NCBI GenBank assembly: GCA_030248195.1
Contig: JASAND010010844.1
Location: 1 to 64,000, forward strand
Reading direction: 5' to 3'
Source: Trissonchulus latispiculum
Taxonomy: Eukaryota > Nematoda > Enoplea > Enoplida > Ironidae
Length of the DNA stretch: 64,000 bases
Shown in pieces: positions 11,147 to 22,324 of this stretch. A model generated the notes under the pieces. It was not told where the DNA came from and searched no databases. It saw nothing but the letters and a program-made list of their open reading frames with translations. Position 1 is the first letter of the stretch; the number at the start of each line of letters is the position of its first letter. The position numbers and the translations under genes are program-made.

Positions 11147-12248
11147 GTGTTCGTCCCAACCACTTTATGTTCGTCCTTTCCCCATTCATTCTTATAATTC
11201 TCATTATTCCTTCATTATTCCCTTCCTTATCATCCTCACCATACCATATCTCATCATGAATGCCTATGTCACCTTCCTGACCCTGCTGGATTTCCTCACC
11301 GGAGCCCTGGGGCACCATGGGGCAAACTGGAAGGAGCGGTGCCTGGGGGCCTTGGAAGGTGCCTACAGGGTGTCCTGGACGCCTTTCCCCACGTTCGGAC
11401 CCAACGGGGAGGAGGCCAGAAACTCTCTCCTGGTGCATTTCCTCAGGCACGGGGGAAAGTTTGAAAATAAGGGTACCCTGAGCTATCTGAAGGCAGCCCG
11501 GCAGGCGCTCCTCGTCCTTTGGAATTGGGTGCTGGAGGAGAGTCCCAGTGAGGTGGAAGGCGACCGGAGCCCTGGGGCACCATGGGGCAAACTGGAAGGA
11601 GCGGTGCCTGGGGGCCTTGGAAGGTGCCTACAGGGTGTCCTGGACGCCTTTCCCCACGTTCGGACCCAACGGGGAGGAGGCCAGAAACTCTCTCCTGGTG
11701 CATTTCCTCAGGCACGGGGGAAAGTTTGAAAATGAGGGTACCCTGAGCTATCTGAAGGCAGCCCGGCAGGCGCTCCTCGCCCTTTGGAATTGGGTGCTGG
11801 AGGAGAGTCCCAGTGAGGTGGAAGGCGACCGGAGCCCTGGGGCACCATGGGGCAAACTGGAAGGAGCGGTGCCTGGGGGCCTTGGAAGGTGCCTACAGGG
11901 TGTCCTGGACGCCTTTCCCCACGTTCGGACCCAACGGGGAGGAGGCCAGAAACTCTCTCCTGGTGCATTTCCTCAGGCACGGGGGAAAGTTTGAAAATGA
12001 GGGTACCCTGAGCTATCTGAAGGCAGCCCGGCAGGCGCTCCTCGTCCTTTGGAATTGGGTGCTGGAGGAGAGTCCCAGTGAGGTGGAAGGCGACGGGAAG
12101 GTGGAAATGGAGGCCCGCCATATTTTCCTTAAGGGCCTCGATGGATTTGGTTTGGGGGACAGCCACCAGGTGGTCCGGGTCAAATTGGAGGGATGGCTGG
12201 AATATCCCTATCTCCGCTGGGTCCTCCCTAGGGAGAACGGCGAGGAGG
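11147..12248 (+). pseudogene. Family U ORF, three tandem units with 265-bp period
   Basis: A leader (CCCCATTCATTCTTATAATT) precedes an ATG at 11256. The core is then repeated: GGAGCCCTGGGG occurs at 11301, 11566 and 11831, exactly 265 bp apart. Since 265 is not a multiple of three, each repeat shifts the frame and ends the protein early. The last unit continues into the C-terminal half (EARHIFLKGLDGFGLGD, VRVKLEGWLEYPYLRWV) and is cut at about 12248, where family B takes over. The junctions read GGCGACCGGAGC. The units are nearly identical, so the array is recent. Confidence 0.6.
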
Positions 12249-12780
12249 CTTTAAGCACCACATTTATTGTTCATTACAACGCGGAGATGAAAGTAGTTAA
12301 GGTACTGTTTGAAAGTCGTTATTTAATTAATTACTCCAGTAAACTATCAATGTTTAATTAGGAGCTTATTATTATTATTATTACATATATATAACTGAAA
12401 TGGAAAATTAAAAAAGGTTAAAAATTGTTTTCTGAGTTTCCAAAAGCTTGCACTGTGAAAAATTTCTGTGTGAAAACAATAGTTTAAAACGGAAAGGGAA
12501 TGAGTTGAGTTATAACCTCTAATTACAAGAATATTATTAAAATGCGCAGGTGAAAATCTCAGCATGCTATACCTTTCCTTTTTGCTATGCCATAATTTGC
12601 CATGCCCCCAGAAAGGAGGAAACATTTAGCATGTGCCGGTCCGGGTCGAAACTCGAAAGTATCAAGCGCCAGTGCTCATCTTTATTTTAAAGATTATGTC
12701 TCATAAACGCTTGGAAATCTGTTAAGTTGGTAGGACTAATGCATTAATAGATCTCTCACTAACGAAAAAGGAGATAAAAA
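12249..12780 (+). repeat. Family B repeat, copy B2
   Basis: Starts at the U/B junction (GGAGGCTTTAAGCACCAC) and runs through the shared landmarks to AGATCTCTCACTAACG. The same U/B junction is found at 24413, so U and B were fused before copying. Confidence 0.7.
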
Positions 12781-12826
12781 AATATATATATATATATATA
12801 AAAAAAAAAAAAATAAAAAAAAATCC
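12781..12826. repeat. AT dinucleotide run followed by A-rich tract
   Basis: TATATA repeats followed by about 25 bp of nearly pure A, separating B2 from B3. The poly-A after B2 might be a trace of retroposition, but this is a single observation. Confidence 0.6.
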
Positions 12827-13635
12827 CAAATGCTTGCACTGTGATAAACTTTTGTGTGTATACAATAGTTTAAAACGGAAAGGGAATGAGTTGAGTCACA
12901 ACCTCTAATTACAAGAATATTATTAAAATGCGCAGGTGAAAATCTCAGCATGCTATACCTTTCCCTTTTGCTATGCCATAATTTGCCATGCCCCTGAAAG
13001 GAGGAAACAGTTAGCATGTGCCGGTCCGGGTCGAAACTCGAAAGTATCAAGCGCCAGTGCTCATCTTTATTTTAAAGATTATGTCTCATAAACGCTTGGA
13101 AATCTGTTAAGTTGGTAGGAATAATGCATTAATAGATCTCTCACTAATCAAGACATCGGCTTTCTAATTCCATCCCTTACGTTGCAATGCAAAGAAACGA
13201 TTTCAACTTTCACAGCCGCTGTATCAGGCTTCAGGCTTTCTCCTGAGCTGTCGACAGCTCTGGTGTAATCGCGATCACAGTTATTTCAGTCTGCTTGGAA
13301 AAACAATGATCTGTCCGAATTAAATCGCGGTGAGCAGCCATGATGAATATAGCTATTTTTGTATTCTAAATCCAACCAATTTCCAGCTAGTAATTCGAAT
13401 GCGAATTGTAAATGGAACCCACACTGTAGCAAAAGGCAGTGATATTTGGCTGAACCCAAGAAAGCAGCCCAAACTCCATTCGCCGAAATGGTCCACATTG
13501 CCAAAACGATGATTTGGAATTGACCGTTTGCTGCCAAAGGATCACGCGGAAACGAAAGTAGTTAAGGTACCGTTAGAAATTCGTTTTTTAATTAATTACT
13601 TCGGTAAACTGTTAATCGTTACAATAATTGTGGGC

Positions 13636-13709
<74 letters not shown>

Positions 13710-13720
13710 TGTTTAAATTT
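12827..13720 (+). repeat. Family B repeat, copy B3, with long TTA array
   Basis: Same landmark order as B1 and B2, ending in a TTA array of about 24 units (13636-13709). It contains a degenerate two-TM ORF at about 13155-13512. Confidence 0.7.
13155..13512 (+). pseudogene. Two-TM ORF of family B, degenerate
   Basis: Homologous to the ORFs at 24964-25358 and 31101-31592. The C-terminal part is readable (LNPTNFQLVIRMRIVNGTH, then IWLNPRKQPKLHSP). A small duplication (AGGCTTCAGGCTTTCTC) and indels break the membrane-segment part. Confidence 0.5.
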
Positions 13721-14134
13721 ATTCCAAAAGTTAGTGAGAAATGAGAATATTTCGTGATTTTGAGAAATTTTTAAATATAGCTAAAATTTTTTAAAATGTT
13801 CAATTTGTTGTAAAAAATTGCTGAGGGATCTACCCTTTTTCCCGTCCGAACGATAGGGTTTCCCTTTTTCTTCTTCCTTTGGTGGTCTGCCGATTTTTTG
13901 TCGGTCTAGGGGGAGGCTTCACTTCCCTCCCCCCCCCCACGTTATGCTATGGTTCCCAAGCTTTTTTGTATTTTACGTTTATGCTCCAGTCTTCCTTCCA
14001 CTACTGCATACAGCACACTAAAACCATGCCAATTCAACTACTTATCAATGCCTTCAATTCTGAATTCTAATTCAATTAAGAAACTGACAGCATTTTTAAT
14101 TGCTTGATGTTTAACATGTTGGAGGAAGGAAAGA

Positions 14135-14295
14135 TTGTGTCTCACCCAGGCACAATGTAGTCTCGCTGAGGCACAAAATGGTCTCACAGAGGCAAAAAAT
14201 TTAAGACAGAACTTGAAGTCTCGCTGAGGCACAATTAGTCTGGCTGAGGCACAATTAGTCTCACCCAGGCACAATTAGTTTCACCCAGGCACAAG
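14135..14295. repeat. Minisatellite, about 20-bp unit
   Basis: About seven irregular copies of a TCTCACCCAGGCACAATT-like unit (variants with GCTGAGGC), with one 25-bp interruption. A similar word (GGTCTCACAGAGGC) occurs in the last 20 bases of the window. Unit length and sequence vary, so this is not a CRISPR array. Confidence 0.7.
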
Positions 14296-14495
14296 AGGAT
14301 TCTCATTTCTAATATTTGTGTTACTATATACTCTTAATCATTACATTCATACACTAGAGCTGTCGTTTGTTGCTGCAGGTTTAATTCTTATTTTTTAATT
14401 TTTCAAAAACTTCGAAGACTCAAAAAATGTGACTTTTTCGAGATTCGAAAAAAAAAATATTATAAAAAGATTTTATTTTATTATTATGAATGAAA

Positions 14496-14527
<32 letters not shown>

Positions 14528-14780
14528 AATTTATAAATGACCAAAAAATGTGGACGAAATTGTTTTATTTGTGCTGATTTAGGGGTACATTTTGCTGCAG
14601 CAATGTGTATATTTTCTGAACCGTCATGGCATTAACCTATAAATTCTTTGTTTGCGAACTTAAATAACAAACAAATTCTTTCCGATTGATTTCTTTAGTT
14701 TAAACGCAAATATTACATTTTTTCATTTTTTTATAATTGGTTTGTTTGGTTTAAAATAAAATTAGGATTTCATTGGTTTT
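14296..14780. other. A/T-rich low-complexity stretch
   Basis: Contains A-rich runs (14450-14530) and no coding or repeat structure that I can name. Confidence 0.4.
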
Positions 14781-14789
14781 TTGAAAAAT

Positions 14790-15060
14790 TATTGCTCCGG
14801 GGGATTGGTGGGCGGGGGGGGGTTGTGTGTGGTGGTTTGTGTTTCGGGGGTGTGGTGGTGGGTAACACTGGTGGGGAGAGAGAGTGATGTGGTGATGGAG
14901 GGTGGGTGGGGGGAGTCACCAAAGGGGAGGGGAAGGCGGGGCGGGCCCAAATAATTGGTTCGGTTTTTCCCTTCTCATGGACAAGAAGTGCCTGTATGAG
15001 AATGGGTGGGTGGTCGGTCTTCGCCGCGGCGCGCGCACCCCACCCCCCCCCGCTCCCCCT
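14790..15060. repeat. G-rich low-complexity stretch
   Basis: Long GT/GGGG-rich purine-biased sequence on the plus strand with several runs of four to nine G, followed by a C-rich run at 15038-15058. Part of it (ATAATTGGTTCGGTTTTTCC to the GTGTCCCAGCGCA word) matches 33275-33425 and 36010-36035. Confidence 0.55.
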
Positions 15061-15976
15061 TCGCTCGTGTGTCCCAGCGCACTTTGTTCAATGTATATTA
15101 TTTTTGGTTATGTGGCCAGCATAAATAATATTTATTTCATTTAGGTTTGGTTTGTTTGATATAAAAAATAGAATGGTGTTGGAGATAAAGTAATTTAAAT
15201 TAATAATTCTATATTTAAGTTAGTTGGGTGTGTGGTCCGGCGGCACCGGATAGTTTTGCTATATAGTGTTGAGGAGTCAAAATACTGCAATCATAAAAAT
15301 ATCGTTTTATAATATCCTTCTTACCTGGGGTTTTATATTGAATAAAATTATAATATACGTACAAAAACTAATGGCTTTTATAGCAGTTTCAGAATTAATT
15401 GAATATTTTTTGTAGTATCTTGTGATATGTTCCTCTAGTTAAAGTGTTCTACGTTAGACTGATTACCATGGTATCGCAGGTTTGTATAAATTGTAGGGCA
15501 GTGAAAAACCTGTTTAATTTAGCAAATCTGTTATTCCAGATCGTGTTCACAGCATAGTAGAGGTCACCACACTTTCGACGACACAAAAATGCGGAAAATA
15601 ACAATAAAATATAAAACTATAAAATTTTGAAAACACCAGTCCCTTCGATATATGACCAAGTATATAATATGCAACGCCAAAACACCCAGAAGTCCCATTT
15701 CTCCCAATTTCAGTCATTTCTACCATACTTTATTCTTGCCTAAGCCTCGCTAAGACCCCAAGAGAACCTTATTTACAGAATTTTCATTTCCAGAAAAGTG
15801 GCTCGAGGAGGGAAGACAAATTAAGGAAGGGGGATGCGAAAATTTTGACACTTTTGTGTTTGTTTACTGATCGCCTAGGCCAATATGGCATATGAACGAA
15901 TTCAAAATGTTTACTGATGCTGCTCTTGACATGGGTCTAGTGAATTTTCCGAGGTATGCACATCATATCGTATAGG

Positions 15977-16112
15977 TACATAATACCAAGAGTACATAAT
16001 ACATAAGAGATGAAGTAGATGATTGCGGGGGGGGGGGTGGGGTGGGGGGTGGGGCGTGGGGGGGGGGGGGGGGGGGGGGGGGGGGGAAGGGGGTGTTTTA
16101 TTATATAATACA
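15977..16112. mobile_element. Family A remnant with poly-G tract, private to copy 1
   Basis: CCAAGAGTACATAATACATAA is followed by an almost unbroken G run (16027-16086). Copy 2 reads straight from GTACATAATA to CATAATAATAAATG, so the extra sequence was inserted after the duplication. The right terminus is gone. Confidence 0.6.
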
Positions 16113-16205
16113 TAATAATAAATGTACATAATATTAATGCTCAGATCAGCAAATTCTCAATGCACTGTAGAAACCTTGTATGTTGATGTTTAGATTGTAC
16201 ATCAG

Positions 16206-16463
16206 TGCAAACTCGCAAACATTGCTGCGACAAATGCTTTGTATTGTGGTTCAGTCAACAATGGTAACAATGTTGTGACAATGAACGGCAGCACAGTTAA
16301 CTTTGCCAATCAAGTAGTTTCATCTGCTGAACAGCAGCTGGAAAAAGTTCGCCTTCAATCCAAGCTGCGCAAATTCAAATTCAACCTGAGGAAAGCGCAG
16401 GCCAAGTTAGTCTGTATAAATAACTTTACACACAAAGTTTTTTCATTTCTATACATACTTTGA
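16206..16463 (+). CDS. Exon-like ORF, copy 1 (paralogue at 35756)
   Basis: After a possible acceptor (GATTGTACATCAG) the frame is open to 16463. The product has a Ser/Asn-rich start (YCGSVNNGNNVVTMN), then a basic amphipathic helix (LQSKLRKFKFNLRKAQAK). A possible donor (AA then GTTAGT) lies at 16406. Against the second copy, changes in the shared part are synonymous or conservative (Glu/Asp, Val/Ile, Phe/Leu, one Gln/Leu, one Gly/Asp), which hints at past coding constraint. No family recognised. Confidence 0.4.
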   Translation, partial: CKLANIAATNALYCGSVNNGNNVVTMNGSTVNFANQVVSSAEQQLEKVRLQSKLRKFKFNLRKAQAKLVCINNFTHKVFSFLYIL

Positions 16464-16499
16464 GTCCAATATACTATACATTAACATAAGGTTGGATCT

Positions 16500-17182
16500 G
16501 GGGGGCTTGTACAATGAGCATCAATTATCGTAAGTTTTTCGCAAAATTAACGTCAATAGTAATAAAACTAATTTTTTAAAACAATTTTCAATTCAACAAA
16601 ATTAGTTTTTTTGAAAAAACATTGAAAACCGTGTTCGAACCGTGTTCCATTTTCTTAAAAAATTAACAAATTTAAACGAAAATTCCTTGGAAGCCGGAAA
16701 CCTTTAAATATATTGAGTTAAAACTTGTGTTGTGGCCGTCTTTGCTTTCCCCAAAGCCATTTCTACCTTGTCCGGGCTGCTGGGGAGGGAGGGTTCAAAC
16801 GTAATGATCGACCCAATATGGTGAAACTAATTTCGAACGCTTATTGCTAATGAATTAATTGGACTTATATCACAGTCTCATTTTTATGCGTTGACGTTTA
16901 AAGCGTTTTCCTTTGCAGGCAGTCAAACTGCAAAAGAAGCGCCGTTTTTCAGAATTTTTGAAGGGTCAACCAGTTTTTGCCCAAAACCCATTGTAGTTCT
17001 CAATACGTTTATCAAATCAGGAGGGGATATGTCTTAGTTTTATCTGAGCGCTCCTCTTATTAAAAACTAGAATAACTGGCGCTGGCCAGTGAACGCTCGT
17101 TTCCGTAGCTATGAACGGGCCATTGTGATATTCAGGAAATCACTGAGGACATTTACTGTATGATTAAATAATGCTCCAGTGG
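16500..17182. repeat. Continuation of duplicated block, more diverged
   Basis: Matches 36720-36915 through words such as AAGCCGGAAACCTTTAAATA and CTACCTTGTCCGGGCTGCTG. The remainder to 17182 has no partner or feature that I can see. Confidence 0.5.
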
Positions 17183-17189
17183 ATAATAC

Positions 17190-17499
17190 CAAGCATACAT
17201 AATACATGTATTATCAGCTATGTATTATTAGCTCGCTACATCCTCTGCACGCTATCGGCTCACCCCCCCCCTAAATCAGACCCCCTTATCAAAGCAAATT
17301 TGAGCGCTATGCTTGCACGCTAAAGCTCGAAAACACAACTAGTCAGTTGTCCAACGTGCGTCTGTTACGTGCAAACATAGCGGGCGAATTTCTTTGATAA
17401 TTTATGGGGGGGGTAGGCCGATTGCGTACAGAGGATGCAGCGAGCTGATAATACATAGAGCATGACGTTTGTCATACTCTTATGTATTATATACTCTTG
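17190..17499. mobile_element. Family A foldback element, copy A3
   Basis: Ends CAAGCATACATAATACAT and ATGTATTATATACTCTTG are inverted, and the interior is a long inverted repeat around CGCTACATCCTCTGCACGC. Flanking 7-mers are ATAATAC (17183-17189) and ATACTAC (17500-17506), a 7-bp duplication with one change. No ORF. Closest in sequence to copy A11. Confidence 0.75.
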
Positions 17500-17519
17500 A
17501 TACTACGCGTTCTAACAAG

Positions 17520-17891
17520 AGTGTTCTAATCGTGCGTCTGGGAATACTAAAATGACTATAAACGTAAAGCTTGTTGCTTTGGACGGCAACTGTTTTAACG
17601 GCTGCAACCGTAATTTACTGGGAAAGTACCCTGATTTGCCCAAACTAAATTCTCGTGTACAACCACGTAGGATATACAGAATTCCAAATACTTAAGCCAA
17701 CTGACTTTCAGTAGTCACTAATGAAGGTGATAAATGACTCTCAAACGTAGCACGCAATACCGGGCCCAGTAGCACTCAAAACCGGCCTGCCCGAGCATAC
17801 CGAAAGTCAAAAGTCTTAGGTCCGTGCTCATAAAGGCTTGGAAAAATTGTTGCCAACTCAGTGTGATTAAATCCCCTACTAGATCTCTCAC
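17520..17891 (+). repeat. Duplicated block, copy 1 (partner about 37450-37798)
   Basis: Shares CACGTAGGATATACAGAATT, CTTTCAGTAGTCACTAATGA and AATCCCCTACTAGATCTCTC with copy 2. Its right end (GATCTCTCACTAATCAAGG) is also a family B landmark. Confidence 0.7.
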
Positions 17892-18145
17892 CAAGAGTAC
17901 ATAATTGTGTGATACCAGGCAAGCTCTCTGTTGTCAGGTCCAGGTACATGCTCTGTTCGCTAACGGTTGACCCCCCACCAATGTGTATGCTCATTTCAAA
18001 GACAGCAACAAACATAGCGTGAAAATTTCTTTGAAGTGAGCATGCACATTTGTAGGGGGGTCAGCCGTTAGCGAACAGAGCATGTGTCTAGAACTGATAA
18101 AGAGAGCTTGCCTGCTGTCACACTCTTATATATTGTGTACTCTTG
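17892..18145. mobile_element. Family A foldback element, copy A4, exact 7-bp duplication
   Basis: Starts CAAGAGTACATAATTG and ends ATTGTGTACTCTTG, flanked on both sides by CTCTCAC (17885-17891 and 18146-18152). The body is an inverted repeat with ATGCTCTGTTCGCTAACGG and its complement. An element sits at the same position in the paralogous block (A8 at 37799), so this insertion predates the duplication. Confidence 0.8.
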
Positions 18146-18159
18146 CTCTCACTAATCAA

Positions 18160-18460
18160 GGCGTACTTGTTTTTTTTTTACAGCCACCTCACCCCAGTCG
18201 GTTCGCCGGTTAGGGGTAGTGTCAGCGATTTTTGAATTTTGTCTGGGAGTTGGGGTAGCTGACACTGAACAACTGCAGTTGCAATTATCCGAGGTGTTCT
18301 ACAAGGCTATCAGTACGTCCATTACTTTCACCGTAATGGAGGTCCTGTGGTAGCTCCACCAGTCAGGCGGCCACCCCTTGACAATCTCGGTAAATTGCCT
18401 GGGGGGGACACGCAGGGTTTCCCCTGTTTGAATGCTAGTAGCGGCCCCGGCTGGAGCCGG
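18160..18460 (+). pseudogene. Decayed coding-like sequence related to 39718-39906
   Basis: A pyrimidine-rich acceptor-like TTTTTTTACAG at 18171-18182 precedes a GC-richer stretch. It is weakly similar to 39718-39906 (both hold the TGGCTGACAC/TAGCTGACACTGAA and CAGCTCCACC words). Several stops; no domain recognised. Confidence 0.3.
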
Positions 18461-18670
18461 AAAGGTGATCAGAGATCAGAATTGATCAACTGATCATGAC
18501 ACAGATCCTTAGGATCTAAAGTTTCGTGTTGTTGGCCGATATGATGCAGAAAGTACATTCTCCTTCCTGATCAGCCTGTGCAAAGCGTACTATAGTATGC
18601 ATGCAGCAATATTTTATACCACGTTTTAACATTTAAATCTTGTTCCGTTTTCCATGCCTTACAATCGATT

Positions 18671-18752
18671 GTTGAGTTTAGCTGATAAACAGGGTAGACA
18701 CGGGAGGACCTTTTTCACCTCCCATGTCTATCCCTGTTTCCCAGCAACTCAA
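18671..18752. repeat. Long stem-loop
   Basis: The arms AACAGGGTAGACACGGGAGG and CCTCCCATGTCTATCCCTGT pair with few mismatches. Pairing continues outward through TTGAGTTTAGCTGAT and CCCAGCAACTCAA. Loop about 9 nt. It could be a small inverted-terminal element or a transcribed hairpin. Confidence 0.6.
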
Positions 18753-19815
18753 ACAACACCAAACACCGGGCTTATATTATCTCTGACTTTCCTTTTATCT
18801 GTAAACATCCATATTCTAAGTTATACCTAGCAATCAAAAGATCAAACTTAGCTGTGTGTGTAGTGCTTGATATCCATTTTATATACTCCTCCATTGTTTA
18901 TAACCATTGTACACCAGATACGTAGCAAATCCCATCCAAGGAGAACATCGATAAACAATATATATGTATTTCCAGTAGTGAGATAACTTGTGCCTCCACT
19001 ATATTATTCGGCATAAATGAACTGGGTTCCATAGCGCCCCGCCAGCCGCAACACCCAGCTCCGAGTTGGCGCGACATTTAGCGGGTTCCCATTCAATGGC
19101 ACCATCGGCTGCGTCCTGACAACTGCATTCCATCTATATCCTCCTAACCAGTCGCTATGAGACTGTCCTGTCTTTTTACTGTTGAATTGAAGGCCAAGCT
19201 GACAACAGATTCTTCACTTTAACTTATCCTTGAATTCCAAAATGCCAGGCGTACTTGTTAGTTGTATTTGTCTGAACTATTCAAAATTTCGATATTTTTG
19301 TAAGCCTTTCTATCGCCTTTCTTGATGCATCCCTTATGTTACCGTGTGCGGTTTCAACTTTTACTATAACTGTAACAAGCTTTCTGACGGGGTGGTATAC
19401 TGCCAAATACTGGAGTGGTCAATTATCTGATGAAGTTTCACATCTCTACAGGCAAAGCTACGAAAAAGTTTCGGCGGTTAAAACAAAGTGATTCCTGACG
19501 AAACCTTTGTTTAGAATTGGTGGATGAAACAAGCAAACAAACGGAGTAGCTGCAAGCCGAAAAGGTACAGTAGAAGCCGAAAAAGTCTAAAAGATCGTTT
19601 GTTCCGCCTGTGTTGGCGATAAAAGAAAAATCACTCTCGCTAGCGGCCATGTTTCTGTGAACTCTGTCGCTTCAAAATGCCGACAGAAAAAAGAAAACAT
19701 CCGGCCTATTGTTCTCATCAAAGCTGACAGACAAGTTGTGCCCAAACGAAATTGTCCAGCCAATGTCAAATGCTAAAGCCTACAATGCATACGGATCAAG
19801 GTTGTAAATGGCAAA
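18753..19815. other. Mixed sequence with a family B fragment at 19255-19390
   Basis: 19255-19390 matches the N-terminal part of the two-TM ORF region (TTTCTATCGCCTTTCTTGAT, TTCAACTTTTACTATAACTG). 19020-19200 is GC-richer with no recognised motif. The rest has nothing I can name. Confidence 0.4.
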
Positions 19816-19915
19816 TGGCAAATGGTGAGCCGTTAGCAAACAGATCATAGATTTTGCTCTGATAACAGAGTGTGCCTAATGGCATACTCTTATATGCACT
19901 CTTGATAACATTACT
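19816..19915. mobile_element. Family A right-end remnant
   Basis: Matches the right half of A9 (39060-39150): GAGCCGTTAGCAAACA, AGAGTGTGCCTAATGGCATA, then ACTCTTGATAACAT. The left half is missing. Confidence 0.5.
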
Positions 19916-19959
19916 CTTGATAACATATAATACATGTATGCTGCTCGCTACTGTATTAG

Positions 19960-21560
19960 TTTTCAATAAAACCACATCCAAAGATGTTCCTGATGTTTCG
20001 CTAAATTTTACGTTATAAATCTTTTTAAATTCAGCAACACTTCCTGGCAATATTTTAGCTCTAACATTTGTTTTATTATGTTTTATTATCCACAGCTGTT
20101 TATTGATTAGTGAACAAATGCAGTGATAACCTTCCATTTTCTGAATTGCATCAAATCATTGAAATTAGAAGACGCCTACAGCAACAGTAAACTTTTAGAT
20201 TCGGAACTAAAGTCTGACCAAAAATTCTTGGAACCGAACTGTGAGCTCTTGTCCTGAGTTAACCTTTGAAGTTAGTCTATATGAAGTATATATTTTTAGA
20301 AACCTCAGGAGGAGGAGTAAAACCATCATATCCGGTCTATATCCGGTTACCGGATGCCAAATTGATAAAAACGCTTCAAATTCGGAAAGGGAATGCTTAT
20401 TAATTCATACTCTAGCACATTGGTTCTTGGACCAAGACATCTCCGAAAATCCGGTCACATCCGGTCTATGTCCGGTAACCGGATGTCTAGGTCACAAAAA
20501 CTGCACAGCAAGATGGGTAGGTCGTACAGTTTCGCTGATTAAATTTTTGGATTCAGCGGGTCCAAATTAGTCTATATACGAAGTTTTGTCCAAGTTGGAG
20601 CAATCATATCCGGTGCGAAAAAACCGGAAAAATCGGTTTTTCAGGTCTGGTGACTCCATAATTCAAACATTACAGCAGCTATGAAGTAATTTGAGGTTGA
20701 TGGTTGTTAGGGATAGACAAAATGTCATTTTAATGAAATAATTTGACTTCCGGCCCAACCGGATACTGAGATTATAGCTTATAAAATCTCAAATTTCAAA
20801 GCTCAGAACCGGAAATCGACAGGATATTCGATTACATTGACACCGGTAAAATGAAGTAGCCTCCCAAATATTCATTGTGCTAAAAACTAACATTTTTTAT
20901 CCGCGATTCCGAGCACCAGACCGGAAAAACCGATTTTTCCGGTTTTTTTCGCACCGGATATGACCATAAATCACGCAATTTTGGTCCAAATGGGACAAAA
21001 CTTCGTATATAGACTAATTTGGACACGCTGAATCTAAAAATTTAATCAGCAAAACTGTACGACCTACCCATCGTGCTGTGCAGTTTTTGTGACCTAGACA
21101 TCCGGTTACCGGACATAGACCGGATGTAACCGGATTTTCGGAGATGTCTTGAGCCAAGGACCAATATGCTAGAGTATGAATTAATTAGCATTCTCTTTCC
21201 GTATCTGAAGCGTTTTTATCGATTTGGCATGCGGTAACCGGATATAGACCGGATATGATGGTTTTACCGGATTCTCCTCCTCCTGAGGTTTCTAAAAATA
21301 TATACTTTATACAGGCTACCTTCAAAGGTTAACTCAGGACATGCGCTCACAATTCGGTTCCAAGAATTTTTGGTCAGACTTTAGTTTCCTTCTGAACCGC
21401 ATAGCACGATTTGATCAACTACTTGCAACAATTAAACACAATCTTGTTAGAGATCCAATCTGGCCACCTCGGAGAACTAATCTTTTAGCAGCCACAACAG
21501 AACATTTCTGTCAGGCCATTAATTTTTTCGGTGCACCCAAACAGCAGGTCATTAATAATT
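19960..21560 (+). repeat. Duplicated block, copy 1 of 39265-39700, split by a TA-targeted element
   Basis: 19960-20209 and 21382-21560 together match 39265-39700 without interruption (ACGTTATAAATCTTTTTAAA, CCACAGCTGTTTATTGATTA, then CAACAGAACATTTCTGTCAG). The unmatched middle is the element at 20210-21381. Confidence 0.75.
20210..21381. mobile_element. 1172-bp foldback element with TA target duplication and empty paralogous site
   Basis: Termini AAGTCTGACCAAAAATTCTT and their exact complement at 21362-21381. TA flanks both ends (20208-20209, 21382-21383). The paralogous block has a single TA at 39510-39511 with no insert, directly showing insertion. Each arm is about 450 bp of imperfect inverted repeat with CCGGTTACCGGATG motifs. 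The centre (about 20680-20880) is unique. No transposase ORF. TA targeting fits a non-autonomous Tc1/mariner-type element, though the long-arm foldback form is unusual. Confidence 0.85.
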
Positions 21561-22320
21561 AAATAATTTGTAGCACGATGCACGTCAGAGCGCGCTCTCT
21601 TCTACATGTAGGCACTAATCCTCAGTTGAAACAAGCAATATTGTCTGCAAAAGATTAAATGTTGTCAGAGGAACACTTTCATAAATTGTAGGCCTGCTGC
21701 GCAGCGGAATTATTTTTTAAGTTGAATAAACTGAGATTTAGCAAAAGCCGTCCAAACCTGACCAAATATTTGATTTGCAGTTACTGTATCTTGAATAAAC
21801 TATCAGAGAATTTTCAATATTCGCATGCCAACTGACCCTTGCTTATCTTCATAATGCAAATGTGTTCTTATAACGGAGTTCTTGCTTGCTTACTTTAGAA
21901 AATTTACCTGCAAAACATTGAGTAAAAGTTGCTACATAGTGTTGCATGAAGAATTTACCCTACCCTGCTAACAAAAATTCTATTTTATTTTGTTTCATGC
22001 ATTCGAAAAATTTTAGCCTGTTAATGTTAGTCTTAACTAGTCATCAATTCATTTCTTAGGGGGAGTCATCAATTCAAGAGAAGAATCTATATTTCCGGTT
22101 TTGAAATTTCCAATTCGACATGAGTACATATACGTATGTAATATATTTACTTGGAAACAAAAGAAAAGACTGGAATTCACACACAAATTATGCTGGCCCT
22201 ATGTTAAACCACTAAGTACACGCATTTATGGTGAAATGCATTCTTATCAAGCAATTTGCGTGCAAGAAATCGGGCTGAGCAAACATAAGAGACCTGTTGC
22301 GCTGAGGCGCAGCACGAAAA
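21561..22320. other. Intergenic stretch without recognised features
   Basis: AT-rich with short ORFs. 22100-22320 is weakly similar to 34640-34860 (both have AGGCGCAGCACGAAAA-like and TATGTAATATATTTAC-like words), probably an old duplication remnant. Confidence 0.35.
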
Positions 22321-22324
22321 ATAG

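Larger units (their letters stand above)
15250..16500 (+). repeat. Duplicated block, copy 1 (partner about 34930-36420)
   Basis: Long collinear match with 34930-36420, including CCAGAAGTCCCATTTCTCCC, GATCGCCTAGGCCAATATGG and ATTTTCCGAGGTATGCACAT. The identity continues into the exon-like ORF at 16206. Copy 1 has a private insertion at about 15977-16112 (family A remnant plus poly-G) that copy 2 lacks. Confidence 0.75.

Noticed and set aside
11037..12166. Minus-strand frames across family U
   Set aside because: They are open because of high GC, are Pro/Gly-biased, and lose the conserved C-terminal pattern seen on the plus strand at 29.6-30.2 kb.
14135..14295. CRISPR-like array
   Set aside because: Units are degenerate and adjacent without unique spacers, and the genome is eukaryotic.
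15911..16129. Poly-Pro/His frame on the minus strand
   Set aside because: It is the poly-G tract read in antisense.
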